Source of the DNA: JANPCX01 sp046049865
Lineage (GTDB): Bacteria > Pseudomonadota > Gammaproteobacteria > Burkholderiales > Burkholderiaceae_C
Length of the DNA: 14,700 nucleotides
Direction: 5' to 3'
NCBI GenBank assembly: GCA_046049865.1
Contig: JBJOQO010000078.1
Location: 1 to 14,700 of the forward strand
A model generated the notes under the pieces. That model was not told the origin of the DNA. It worked only from the letters and a program-made list of their open reading frames with translations, and made no database searches. Made by a program: the position numbers and the translations under genes. How positions within the stretch are numbered: position 1 is the stretch's first letter; every line of letters starts with the position of its first letter. Below, in pieces: positions 1 to 6,693 of this stretch.

Positions 1-197
1 GGGCCGACCTGATGATCCGCGCCAGCGACCGAAAGCCCTTCCTGTTAGAGATCAACACCTCACCGGGCATGACCTCGCACTCTTTGGTGCCCATGTCGGC
101 CCGGGCTGCAGGGTTGAGTTACGAGGCCCTGTGTGTGCAAGTGCTGTCCCTGGCGACGCTGGACAGTCAGCACGCATCTCCTTCTTCCTCCGCCTGA
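1..197 (+). CDS. ddl: D-alanine--D-alanine ligase, 3' end only (partial)
   Basis: This is the C-terminal 64 or so residues of D-alanine--D-alanine ligase, the cytoplasmic ATP-grasp enzyme that joins two D-Ala for the peptidoglycan stem peptide. The reading frame enters from the left edge (first full codon at base 3) and ends at TGA 195-197. The visible part contains ExNTSPGMTSHSLVP, the ATP-grasp C-terminal motif with the Glu and Asn that hold Mg2+ in this family, followed by the usual closing segment (ARAAGLSYEAL...). The last dozen residues (LDSQHASPSSSA) are a low-complexity tail of no obvious role. The position directly ahead of ftsQ is the standard dcw order, which supports the DdlB form. 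The body of the gene lies outside the window. Confidence 0.93.
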   Translation, partial: ADLMIRASDRKPFLLEINTSPGMTSHSLVPMSARAAGLSYEALCVQVLSLATLDSQHASPSSSA

Positions 198-219
198 TGG
201 CTTGCCGCCGCCAACGACC

Positions 220-1086
220 ATGCTGCTCCGTTCTCCCACCCCTGTTGCTGCTGCGGACCCGTCCGCAGACGCGGAGGTGCGCTGGATGAATATGACCAGT
301 CAAGTGCTGTTTTGTGTGGCTGCTGTGGCTGCCCTTGTTTTGCTCGGGCAGTGGTTGGTGCGTCAACCGGCGTTTCAACTCCGTGGCATTGCCGTCATGG
401 GCGATGTGACGCACAACAGCGTGGCCACCATCCGGGCCAATGCACTTCCAGCCATGGCGGGCAACTACTTCACGATGGATTTGCAGCAAACGCAGAAAGC
501 CTTTTCTGCTGTGCCGTGGGTGCGCCAAGCCGTCGTGCAGCGCGTCTGGCCCAACCGCATTCGTGTGCAGTTGGAGGAACACCGCGTGGCGGCCATGTGG
601 TCACCTGACGAAGCGACCGCACGCAGCGGCAGCAGTGCCATCGACCAGCTGGTCAATACCTATGGCGAGATCTTCGACGCCAATTTGGGTGATGTGGAAG
701 ACCAAGAGCTCATCACCTTACGCGGCCCGGAAGGCAGTGCGGCGCAAATGTTGACGATGGCTCGAACCTTGGCCCCCGTGTGGAACCGTTTGCAAGCCAC
801 GGTGGATGAGCTCTCGCTGTCAGGGCGCGGTTCTTGGCGTGTGGAGTTGGACACGGGTGCGGTCATTGAGCTGGGGCGCGGCAGCCCAACCGAGGTGCTG
901 GCGCGCTGTGAGCAGTTTGTGGCAACGGTGGGCCAGTTCACCGCCCAGTACCAACGCCCAGTGCAGTACGCCGATTTGCGACATCGTGATGGGTATGCGC
1001 TGAGGCTGCGCGGCGTTTCCACCAGCTTGAGCGCCGCAGAGCGTGCGGCGGTGGATTTCAAACTCAAACCCAGATCTTCGCGCTGA
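220..1086 (+). CDS. ftsQ: Cell division protein FtsQ
   Basis: FtsQ is the bitopic inner-membrane divisome protein that binds FtsB/FtsL and links early and late division proteins. The product is 288 residues, close to the family's usual 270-290. Layout: short cytoplasmic tail (1-27), one membrane segment (about 28-46, VLFCVAAVAALVLLGQWLV), POTRA domain (about 52-120, starting FQLRGIAVMGDV and including VPWVRQAVVQRVWPNRIRV), then the FtsQ beta domain. ATG 220 is chosen because it leaves a normal-length tail before the conserved MNMTSQVLF stretch. An upstream GTG at 133 in the same frame would overlap ddl heavily, and ATG 286 would remove most of the tail. There is no clear Shine-Dalgarno before 220. 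The gap to ddl is 22 bases, so co-transcription and translational coupling are likely. Confidence 0.93.
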   Translation: MLLRSPTPVAAADPSADAEVRWMNMTSQVLFCVAAVAALVLLGQWLVRQPAFQLRGIAVMGDVTHNSVATIRANALPAMAGNYFTMDLQQTQKAFSAVPWVRQAVVQRVWPNRIRVQLEEHRVAAMWSPDEATARSGSSAIDQLVNTYGEIFDANLGDVEDQELITLRGPEGSAAQMLTMARTLAPVWNRLQATVDELSLSGRGSWRVELDTGAVIELGRGSPTEVLARCEQFVATVGQFTAQYQRPVQYADLRHRDGYALRLRGVSTSLSAAERAAVDFKLKPRSSR

Positions 1087-1113
1087 ACGAGCCAAGAAAA
1101 GGAATTTAATAAC

Positions 1114-2343
1114 ATGGCCAAGGAATACAAAGATTTGGTGGTGGGGCTGGACATCGGCACGGCCAAGGTGATGGCGGTGGTGGCCGAGGTCATGCCTGGC
1201 GGCGAGTTGCGTGTCGCAGGTTTGGGGGTGGCCCCGAGCCACGGCTTGAAACGTGGCGTGGTGGTGAACATCGACGCCACCGTGCAGTCCATTCAACAAG
1301 CCTTGAAAGAGGCCGAAATGATGGCCGACTGCAAGATCACCCATGTGTACACCGGCATCACCGGTAGCCACATTCGCGGCCAGAACAGCACCGGCATGGT
1401 GATCGTGCGGGACAAAGAAGTCACCCCGATTGACGTGGCCCGTGTGGTGGAAACTGCCAAGGCCATCAACATCCCCAACGACCAGCGCCTGCTCTTGGTT
1501 CAAGCGCAGGAATTTGTGATTGACGGCCACGAGGTCAAAGAACCCATCGGCATGAGTGGCGGCCGTTTGGAGGTGAAAGTCCACATCGTGACCGGCGCCC
1601 AAAGCGCAGCGGAAAACATCATCAAATGCGTTCGCCGCTGTGGCCTGGAAGTGAACCAGTTGGTGCTCAATCCGAGCGCGTCCAGCCACGCCGTCTTGAC
1701 GGACGACGAAAAAGACCTGGGCGTGGCGCTGGTCGACATCGGTGCCGGAACGACTGATGTGTCGATCTTCACCGACGGTGCCATCAGGCACACCGCTGTT
1801 ATTCCTATTGCGGGGGACCTCATCACCAGCGACATCGCCATGGCGCTGCGCACCCCCACTAAAGACGCCGAAGAAATCAAGGTGGAGTACGGCATGGCCA
1901 AACAGTTGTTGGCCGACCCCAGCGAACAGCTGGAAGTGCCAGGCCTCGGCGACCGCTCACCACGTTTACTGTCCCGCCAGGCCTTGGCCGGTGTGATTGA
2001 ACCGCGGGTTGAAGAGATTTACTCCTTGGTGCACCAAGTCATCCGCGAGAGTGGTTATGAGGAGCTGCTCTCGTCGGGCATCGTCATCACCGGCGGTGCG
2101 GCGGTGATGCCGGGCATGGTTGAGCTGGGCGAAGACATTTTTTTGAAGCCGGTTCGCAAAGGTTTGCCCACCTACAGCGGCGCACTTTTTGACATGGTGG
2201 CCAACCCCCGTTCGGCCACCGTGATGGGTTTGCTGGAAGAGGCCCGTTTGGGCCGCGCCCGTGGCATGCGCGCAGCGCAACAAGCCGGTTCGGTGAAAAC
2301 CTGGTTCGGTCGTGCCAAAGACTGGTTCTTGGGCAACTTCTAA
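1114..2343 (+). CDS. ftsA: Cell division protein FtsA
   Basis: FtsA is the actin-like ATPase that tethers FtsZ to the membrane and recruits later divisome proteins. The 409-residue product has the phosphate-1 loop GLDIGTAKV (11-19), the second nucleotide motif VDIGAGTTDVS (about 208-218), the adenosine motif GIVITGGAAVMPGM (about 321-334), and a C-terminal amphipathic helix (last 16 residues, VKTWFGRAKDWFLGNF) that acts as the membrane-targeting sequence in this family. The start is well supported by an AAAAGGA Shine-Dalgarno at 1097-1103. It lies 27 bases after ftsQ. No key motif is missing, and the length is close to the roughly 420 residues of E. coli FtsA. Confidence 0.97.
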   Translation: MAKEYKDLVVGLDIGTAKVMAVVAEVMPGGELRVAGLGVAPSHGLKRGVVVNIDATVQSIQQALKEAEMMADCKITHVYTGITGSHIRGQNSTGMVIVRDKEVTPIDVARVVETAKAINIPNDQRLLLVQAQEFVIDGHEVKEPIGMSGGRLEVKVHIVTGAQSAAENIIKCVRRCGLEVNQLVLNPSASSHAVLTDDEKDLGVALVDIGAGTTDVSIFTDGAIRHTAVIPIAGDLITSDIAMALRTPTKDAEEIKVEYGMAKQLLADPSEQLEVPGLGDRSPRLLSRQALAGVIEPRVEEIYSLVHQVIRESGYEELLSSGIVITGGAAVMPGMVELGEDIFLKPVRKGLPTYSGALFDMVANPRSATVMGLLEEARLGRARGMRAAQQAGSVKTWFGRAKDWFLGNF

Positions 2344-2373
2344 AACTGTGCCATTCAATACAAGGAATTGATC

Positions 2374-2442
2374 ATGAAAAACCCATCGACCCCCTGCCAA
2401 TGGCTCATGCGAATAGGAGGTTGCGGCCCCCCTGATGGATAG
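2374..2442 (+). CDS. Candidate 22-residue short ORF between ftsA and ftsZ
   Basis: A short frame, MKNPSTPCQWLMRIGGCGPPDG, starts at ATG 2374 and ends at TAG 2440. It has an AAGGA Shine-Dalgarno at 2362-2366, seven bases before the ATG, of similar quality to the one before ftsA. It begins 30 bases after the ftsA stop and would be on the ftsQAZ transcript. Its codons contain a C-rich run (2389-2395) able to pair with the AGGAGG at 2415-2420. I do not recognise the peptide. It could be a leader peptide controlling what follows, or chance. The only support is the start context and the structure around it. Confidence 0.3.
   Translation: MKNPSTPCQWLMRIGGCGPPDG
2389..2433 (+). promoter_or_regulatory. 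Mutually exclusive hairpins around an AGGAGG box
   Basis: AGGAGG at 2415-2420 (AGGAGGT through 2421) can pair upstream with ACCCCCT 2389-2395 (six pairs, one C-A mismatch, 19-base loop) or downstream with CCCCCCT 2427-2433 (five pairs, one mismatch, 7-base loop). The two pairings share the same AGGAGG bases and exclude each other. The upstream arm lies inside the 22-codon frame, so a translating ribosome would mask it and favour the downstream hairpin. This resembles a translation-controlled leader, but function is inferred from base pairing alone, and C/G-rich runs pair easily by chance in this genome. Confidence 0.3.
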
Positions 2443-2524
2443 ACAGCTTGAAGCCAAACTCAAAAACAAAGCGGATGCAAAGACACCCGCAGAGCGAAAA
2501 AATCGAAGTATTCATCACTGTTAG
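2435..2524 (+). CDS. Candidate 29-residue short ORF just before ftsZ
   Basis: The frame from ATG 2435 to TAG 2522 encodes a very basic peptide (MDRQLEAKLKNKADAKTPAE then RKNRSIHHC), rich in Lys and Arg. It overlaps the end of the 22-codon frame by 8 bases in another frame, a layout that permits translational coupling. An AGGAGG sits 14 bases upstream, further than the usual 5-9, so the start is only moderately supported unless a hairpin shortens the distance. The stop is 30 bases before the ftsZ ATG. The peptide matches nothing I know. The alternative is that this is simply ftsZ leader sequence. Confidence 0.25.
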   Translation: MDRQLEAKLKNKADAKTPAERKNRSIHHC

Positions 2525-2554
2525 GCAACTGCAACATACCGATTGGAGAACACC

Positions 2555-3754
2555 ATGGCTATCGAAATGATCGAAGAATTTGACCTCAACACCCAAATCA
2601 AAGTGATCGGCGTGGGCGGCGGCGGCGGCAACGCTGTCGAGCACATGATTGCGCAAGGCGTGCAAGGCGTGGAATTTCTGTGTGCCAACACCGACGCGCA
2701 GGCGCTGAACCGCTCTGCAGCCCACCAGCTCATTCAACTGGGCAGCACCGGCTTGGGCGCTGGCGCCAAACCCGAAGCGGGCAAGGCGGCCGCTGAAGAA
2801 GCAGTCGACCGGATCCGCCAAGCCATCACCGGTGCGAACATGCTCTTCATCACGGCTGGCATGGGTGGCGGCACCGGTACAGGCGCCGCGCCTGTGATTG
2901 CCCGCGTGGCCAAAGAAATGGGCATCCTCACCGTCGGTGTGGTGACCAAGCCCTTCGACTTCGAAGGCGGTCGCCGCATGAAAGCCGCCGACACGGGCCT
3001 GGCTGAACTCGAAGCCAATGTTGATTCGCTGATCGTTATCCTGAACGAAAAACTGCTCGAAGTTTTGGGCGATGACGTCACCCAGGACCAGGCTTTCGCC
3101 GAAGCCAACGACGTGCTCAAGAACGCCGTCGGCGGTATCAGCGACATCATCCACGTGCAGGGCCTGGTGAACGTCGACTTCGAAGACGTCAAAACCGTGA
3201 TGAGCGAACCCGGCAAGGCCATGATGGGAACCGCCCAAGCCGCAGGCCCTGACCGCGCCACCAAGGCGGCAGAGATGGCAGTGGCTTGCCCGTTGCTGGA
3301 AGGAATTGATCTGTCAGGCGCACGTGGTGTGTTGGTGCTGATTGCAGCCAAACGCAGCACCTTGAAATTGGCCGAAAGCAAAAACGCGATGAACACCATC
3401 CGCCGCTATGCGGCCGAAGATGCGCACGTGATTTTCGGCACCGTGTACGACGACGAGTTGGGCGACCAGCTGCGCGTGACGGTGATTGCAACGGGCCTGT
3501 CCCCCGCCAAACGCCAACAAACGCCGATCACCGTGGTGCACAGCGCGCCCGTGCTGCGCACAGGTACGGACAACATCCCCGTGTTGACCCAGCCCGTGAA
3601 CACCATGGCCGCACCCGCGCACGACTACACCGGGCTGAACACGCCCAGTGTCTGGCGCAACGGGCGTACCGCTGCAGCCAAGGTGGATGCATTGGCAAGC
3701 AATGGCATGGATGAGATTGAGATTCCGGCGTTTTTGCGCAAGCAAGCGGATTGA
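2555..3754 (+). CDS. ftsZ: Cell division protein FtsZ
   Basis: FtsZ is the tubulin-like GTPase that polymerises into the Z ring at midcell. The product is 399 residues. Visible motifs: GVGGGGGNAVEHM (about 19-31), the tubulin signature GGGTGTG (104-110), the T7 synergy loop with N206, D208 and D211 (NVDFED) that completes the GTPase site of the next subunit, a variable linker (about 320-385), and the C-terminal peptide DEIEIPAFLRKQAD that binds FtsA and ZipA. ATG 2555 is preferred: GGAGA at 2545-2549 sits five bases upstream, and MAIEMIEEFD is the expected N-terminus. An in-frame TTG at 2543 would add four residues but has no better ribosome site. The long gap from ftsA suggests ftsZ has extra control of its own. 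Confidence 0.98.
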   Translation: MAIEMIEEFDLNTQIKVIGVGGGGGNAVEHMIAQGVQGVEFLCANTDAQALNRSAAHQLIQLGSTGLGAGAKPEAGKAAAEEAVDRIRQAITGANMLFITAGMGGGTGTGAAPVIARVAKEMGILTVGVVTKPFDFEGGRRMKAADTGLAELEANVDSLIVILNEKLLEVLGDDVTQDQAFAEANDVLKNAVGGISDIIHVQGLVNVDFEDVKTVMSEPGKAMMGTAQAAGPDRATKAAEMAVACPLLEGIDLSGARGVLVLIAAKRSTLKLAESKNAMNTIRRYAAEDAHVIFGTVYDDELGDQLRVTVIATGLSPAKRQQTPITVVHSAPVLRTGTDNIPVLTQPVNTMAAPAHDYTGLNTPSVWRNGRTAAAKVDALASNGMDEIEIPAFLRKQAD

Positions 3755-3779
3755 CCGCGCCCGCAGCTGCTGCGCGGGC
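3755..3779 (+). terminator. GC-rich stem-loop right after ftsZ (weak terminator candidate)
   Basis: Immediately after the ftsZ stop, CCGCGC (3755-3760) can pair with GCGCGG (3772-3777) around an 11-base loop. Alternatively GCCCGC (3759-3764) can pair with GCGGGC (3774-3779). No T-run follows, so intrinsic termination is doubtful. It could slow polymerase or protect the 3' end of ftsZ mRNA. Confidence 0.25.
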
Positions 3780-3792
3780 CGATCTGCGCCCG

Positions 3793-3841
3793 GAGGTGCT
3801 CGCCGTACAAAAGTACGGATGCGCGCCTGCGAACGCACCTC
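3793..3841. repeat. Nested inverted repeat in the ftsZ-lpxC gap
   Basis: An outer stem GAGGTGC (3793-3799) pairs with GCACCTC (3835-3841). It can be extended inward by TCGC (3800-3803) with GCGA (3829-3832), leaving a two-base bulge at 3833-3834. Inside lies a perfect 6-bp hairpin CCGTAC-AAAA-GTACGG (3803-3818). The two inner stems share base 3803, so only one of them can use it. No gene is credible here. The architecture resembles the palindromic intergenic repeats (REP/BIME-like) found in many proteobacteria, but whether it is repeated in this genome cannot be seen from one window. Confidence 0.5.
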
Positions 3842-3889
3842 GGCCCGCTCGCGACGCTGCTGGCTCGATCAATCACCGAAAGCGATCAA

Positions 3890-3925
3890 CTGTGGAATTC
3901 CGCTGTACCTTTCTACAATGCACAC
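3890..3925 (+). promoter_or_regulatory. Probable lpxC promoter with -10 box TACAAT close to the start codon
   Basis: TACAAT at 3914-3919 matches the sigma-70 -10 consensus at five of six bases. The -35 area (around 3890-3896, CTGTGGA) is poor. A GGAATTCC palindrome (3894-3901) lies between the two and might be an operator or chance. Initiation normally falls 6-8 bases after the -10 box, which is base 3925-3927, at or next to the lpxC ATG (3926). No Shine-Dalgarno is present before that ATG, consistent with a leaderless or nearly leaderless transcript. Confidence 0.45.
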
Positions 3926-4861
3926 ATGCTTGCACAACGCACCCTGCAATCCCTGACCCGCGCCGTTGGCGTGGGTTTGCATGGTGGGCAGCGTGTGGAG
4001 TTGATGCTGCGGCCGGCGCCGGTCAACACTGGCATCGTCTTTCGCCGGATTGATTTAGCGCAGCCTGTGGACATCAAGGTGGCGGTGCATTCAGTGTGCG
4101 ATACGCGCATGGCGACCACCTTGTCACCCAACGGCGATCCCGGTGCGCCCAAGGTCAACACGGTGGAGCATTTGCTCTCGGCCTGTGCAGGGTTGGGGCT
4201 GGACAACTTGATTGTCGACATCACCGCCGAAGAGGTGCCCATCCTGGATGGTTCCGCCGCGTCGTTTGTCTACTTGCTGCAAAGTGCTGGCATCGCTGTG
4301 CAGGACGCGCCGAAACGTTTCATACGCATTAAAAAAGCCGTTGAAGTGCGCGAAGGCGAAGGGCGCACCCTGAAGTGGGCGCGCCTGGATCCGTTTGAGG
4401 GCTACACCCTGACGTTTGAGATTGACTTTGACCACCCCGCCGTCAATCAAACCGGCCAGCAAGTGAGTTTTGACATGGGCAGCGGGCGCTACAAGCAGCA
4501 AATTGCGCGTGCGCGCACTTTCGGTTTCACCAAAGACGTTGAAATGATGCGCTCGCGTGGTCTGGGCTTGGGCGGCAGCATGGACAACGCCATCGTCATC
4601 GACGACGCCAAGGTGCTCAACCAAGACGGCTTGCGATACGACGACGAATTTGTGAAGCACAAAATTCTGGATGCCATTGGCGACCTCTTTGTCATCGGCC
4701 ATCCCTTGCTCGCGGCCTACAGCGCCTTTCGCAGTGGTCATGCACTGAACAACAAGCTGCTGCGTGCTGTGCTGGACGAGCCGGGTAGTTATGAATGGGT
4801 CAGCTTTGATGATGCGAAGCTGGCCCCTGCCGGTATGGCCGAGCTGGCGCCCGCTTGGTGA
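3926..4861 (+). CDS. lpxC: UDP-3-O-acyl-N-acetylglucosamine deacetylase LpxC
   Basis: LpxC is the cytoplasmic zinc hydrolase that removes acetate from UDP-3-O-acyl-GlcNAc, the committed step of lipid A synthesis. The 311-residue product starts with the typical MLAQRTLQSLTRAVGVGLHG and is normal in length (E. coli 305). Zinc ligands are H82 (in VEHLLSACAGLGLDN), H245 and D249 (KHKILDAIGDL). E81 and H272 (in SGHALNN) fill the acid-base positions. All active-site residues are therefore in place. It sits after ftsZ as in most proteobacteria but has its own likely promoter, with no Shine-Dalgarno. Two small membrane-protein genes follow closely and probably share its transcript. Confidence 0.97.
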   Translation: MLAQRTLQSLTRAVGVGLHGGQRVELMLRPAPVNTGIVFRRIDLAQPVDIKVAVHSVCDTRMATTLSPNGDPGAPKVNTVEHLLSACAGLGLDNLIVDITAEEVPILDGSAASFVYLLQSAGIAVQDAPKRFIRIKKAVEVREGEGRTLKWARLDPFEGYTLTFEIDFDHPAVNQTGQQVSFDMGSGRYKQQIARARTFGFTKDVEMMRSRGLGLGGSMDNAIVIDDAKVLNQDGLRYDDEFVKHKILDAIGDLFVIGHPLLAAYSAFRSGHALNNKLLRAVLDEPGSYEWVSFDDAKLAPAGMAELAPAW

Positions 4862-4876
4862 CGGGAACGGGTCAAT

Positions 4877-5062
4877 ATGCTGCTATTCCGAACCCTGGTT
4901 TTGCTGCTGCTCGTCGCGGCCGTTTTGTGCTTTGCGCTGTACATTGCCACCCGCCAACCGCGCTGGCGGTTATGGGGCTTGGTCATCCTCAAATGGACCG
5001 TGATCGCGGGACTGGCATTTTTCGCGGTTCTCATTCTTGAGCGCGTTGCTGTCGCTCTCTAA
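4877..5062 (+). CDS. Small membrane protein of unknown function (61 aa)
   Basis: The predicted product is 61 residues and almost wholly hydrophobic. It has one membrane segment at about 3-24 (LFRTLVLLLLVAAVLCFALY), a short basic loop (ATRQPRWR), and a second segment at about 33-57. This suggests a two-span inner-membrane hairpin with the loop on the cytoplasmic side by the positive-inside rule. It starts 15 bases after lpxC, so it is probably co-transcribed with it. The ribosome site is weak (G-rich stretch ahead of ATG 4877). Clean reading frame, composition and tight spacing support a real gene. I recognise no family and assign no function; a link to envelope biogenesis is inferred only from position. 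Confidence 0.7.
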   Translation: MLLFRTLVLLLLVAAVLCFALYIATRQPRWRLWGLVILKWTVIAGLAFFAVLILERVAVAL

Positions 5063-5086
5063 TACAGATAAAGACGACTGCTCACC

Positions 5087-5293
5087 ATGACCGTATTGCG
5101 CTGGATATTGGGCGGGATCTTTTTGCTTGTGTTGTCAGGGTGGCTCTTTACCGTGATCTCTTTTGTGATTTCCGGTGACGACCGCTGGGGCGAGTTGGGT
5201 CTGAAGCTGCGCCGCTACTGTTACCTGATGGGTTTGCTCTGGTTCAACACCGAGGTGTGGGGCCGTGTGGTGTTGACCATTGTGCGTTGGTGA
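5087..5293 (+). CDS. Small membrane protein of unknown function (68 aa)
   Basis: The 68-residue product begins with a hydrophobic segment (about 4-28, LRWILGGIFLLVLSGWLFTV and on), then a polar stretch with charged residues (SGDDRWGELGLKLRRY), then a second, more aromatic hydrophobic stretch (CYLMGLLWFNTEVWGRVVLT). It is probably an inner-membrane protein with one or two spans. It lies 24 bases after the preceding small membrane gene and ends 18 bases before the convergent mpl stop, so it closes the lpxC transcription unit. No strong Shine-Dalgarno is visible. I recognise no family. The tryptophan and aromatic content is notable for its size. Confidence 0.65.
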   Translation: MTVLRWILGGIFLLVLSGWLFTVISFVISGDDRWGELGLKLRRYCYLMGLLWFNTEVWGRVVLTIVRW

Positions 5294-5311
5294 TCCGACC
5301 AGCCACTGCAA

Positions 5312-6679
5312 TCAAGCCCGGTCTGCCAAGACCTTCATCAACTTGGCGTGAATGCCACCAAAGCTGCCGTTGCTCATGCACAGCACATGGTCACCTGGTT
5401 TGGCTTGCGCCGCCACGGCTTGCACCACGGCATGGAGGTCATCAAAGGTTTGTGCGTTGCGGCCCAGAGGGGCCAGCGCTTGGGCGGCGTTCCAAACCAA
5501 ACCCGCACTGTGGCAAATGGAAAAATTGGCCTCTTCCAGTGCCCAAGGCAGCATGGCCTTCATCGCACCGACCTTCATGGTGTTGGAGCGAGGCTCAAAA
5601 ACCGCAATGATGCGCTCATCTCCCACCTTACGCCGCAGGCCGTTGATGGTGGTGCGCATGGCGGTAGGGTGGTGGGCGAAATCGTCATAGACCTTGATGC
5701 CTTTGACCTCGCCGATCAACTCCAATCGCCTTCGCACATTCACAAACGATGACAGCGCCTGCGCCGCGACCTCGGGCGTGACACCCACATGCTCGGCTGC
5801 GGCAATGGCAGCCAAGGCATTGAGTTGGTTGTGCTCGCCGAGCAAGCCCCACTCCACGCGGGCGATCTTCATGCTCCCGCGCAGCACATCAAAAGCGTCG
5901 GGCTCGCCTCGTGCGCGCAACTCGCCAGGCGACTCTTTGCGTGCCCCAAAACGCACCACGGGCGTCCAGCAGCCTTTGGCCAGCACGGCTTGCAGGTTCT
6001 CGTCGCGACCATTGACCACCAGGCGACCGTTGGCGGGAACGGTGCGCACCAGGTGGTGAAACTGCCGCTCGATGGCGGCCAGGTCGTCAAAGATGTCGGC
6101 GTGGTCGAACTCCAGGTTGTTCAGCACCGCCGTGCGCGCGCGGTAGTGAACGAATTTGCTGCGTTTGTCGAAAAAGGCGGTGTCGTATTCGTCGGCTTCA
6201 ATCACAAAGGGGCCATTGGCCCGTGCATCACCCAAACGGGCTGACACGCCGAAGTTCAAGGGAACACCGCCGACCAAAAAGCCCGGTTTCAATCCGGCTT
6301 GTTCCAATATCCAAGCCAACATGGAGGTGGTGCTGGTTTTGCCATGCGTTCCGGCCACCGCCAACACATGGCGGCCTTGTAATACATGCTCGGCCAACCA
6401 TTGGGGGCCGCTGGTATAGGGCAAGCCTGCATCCAAGATCGCTTCCATCAGCTCATTGCCACGGCTGACCACATTGCCGATCACGAACAGGTCGGGCTTC
6501 AGGGCCAGTTGTTCAGTGCCGTAGCCTTCAATCAATTCAATGCCCAGTGCCCGCAGTTGGTCACTCATCGGTGGGTATACCCCTGCGTCGCAGCCCGTGA
6601 CTTTGTGACCCGCTTCGCGCGCGAGTGCCGCCAGGCCACCCATGAAGGTGCCGCAAATACCCAGAATGTGAATGTGCAT
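5312..6679 (-). CDS. mpl: UDP-N-acetylmuramate:L-Ala-gamma-D-Glu-meso-DAP ligase Mpl
   Basis: Mpl is a Mur-ligase family enzyme that attaches recycled murein tripeptide directly to UDP-MurNAc, feeding it back to peptidoglycan synthesis. The 455-residue product (E. coli 457) opens with MHIHILGICGTFMGGLAALA, the Mpl N-terminal nucleotide-fold signature. It carries the ATP loop AGTHGKTST (109-117), VIEADEYDTAFFDKRSKF in the central domain and YDDFAHHPTA in the C-terminal domain. The ATG at 6679 is preferred because the protein then begins exactly at the family start. An in-frame TTG at 6697, whose bases overlap the hemL TGA, would add six residues. No clear Shine-Dalgarno is seen. It follows hemL by 14 bases and converges on the small membrane genes with no obvious terminator. 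Confidence 0.96.
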   Translation of the reverse strand: MHIHILGICGTFMGGLAALAREAGHKVTGCDAGVYPPMSDQLRALGIELIEGYGTEQLALKPDLFVIGNVVSRGNELMEAILDAGLPYTSGPQWLAEHVLQGRHVLAVAGTHGKTSTTSMLAWILEQAGLKPGFLVGGVPLNFGVSARLGDARANGPFVIEADEYDTAFFDKRSKFVHYRARTAVLNNLEFDHADIFDDLAAIERQFHHLVRTVPANGRLVVNGRDENLQAVLAKGCWTPVVRFGARKESPGELRARGEPDAFDVLRGSMKIARVEWGLLGEHNQLNALAAIAAAEHVGVTPEVAAQALSSFVNVRRRLELIGEVKGIKVYDDFAHHPTAMRTTINGLRRKVGDERIIAVFEPRSNTMKVGAMKAMLPWALEEANFSICHSAGLVWNAAQALAPLGRNAQTFDDLHAVVQAVAAQAKPGDHVLCMSNGSFGGIHAKLMKVLADRA

Positions 6680-6693
6680 GGTCAGTGATGTGT

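Noticed and set aside
133..219. N-terminal extension of FtsQ from GTG 133
   Set aside because: It would overlap ddl by 65 bases and add Cys/Trp/Pro-rich residues with no resemblance to FtsQ.
820..1791. Long - strand frame (323 codons) opposite ftsQ and ftsA
   Set aside because: It is an antisense shadow of two certain genes. The protein is His/Val/Gly-rich in the way typical of reversed codons in G+C-rich DNA and has no recognisable motif.
2405..3238. Long - strand frame (277 codons) opposite ftsZ and its leader
   Set aside because: It lies opposite a fully conserved ftsZ and shows reversed-codon composition (His, Asp, Val, Gly). No start context or motif supports it.
3751..4053. + strand frame (100 codons) through the ftsZ-lpxC gap into lpxC
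   Set aside because: It would overlap ftsZ and about 130 bases of lpxC in another frame. The gap part is explained better as structured non-coding sequence.
5320..5333. Hairpin GGTCT-GCCA-AGACC near the convergent gene ends
   Set aside because: It has only five pairs, no T-run on either strand, and lies inside the last codons of mpl. It is too weak to call a terminator.
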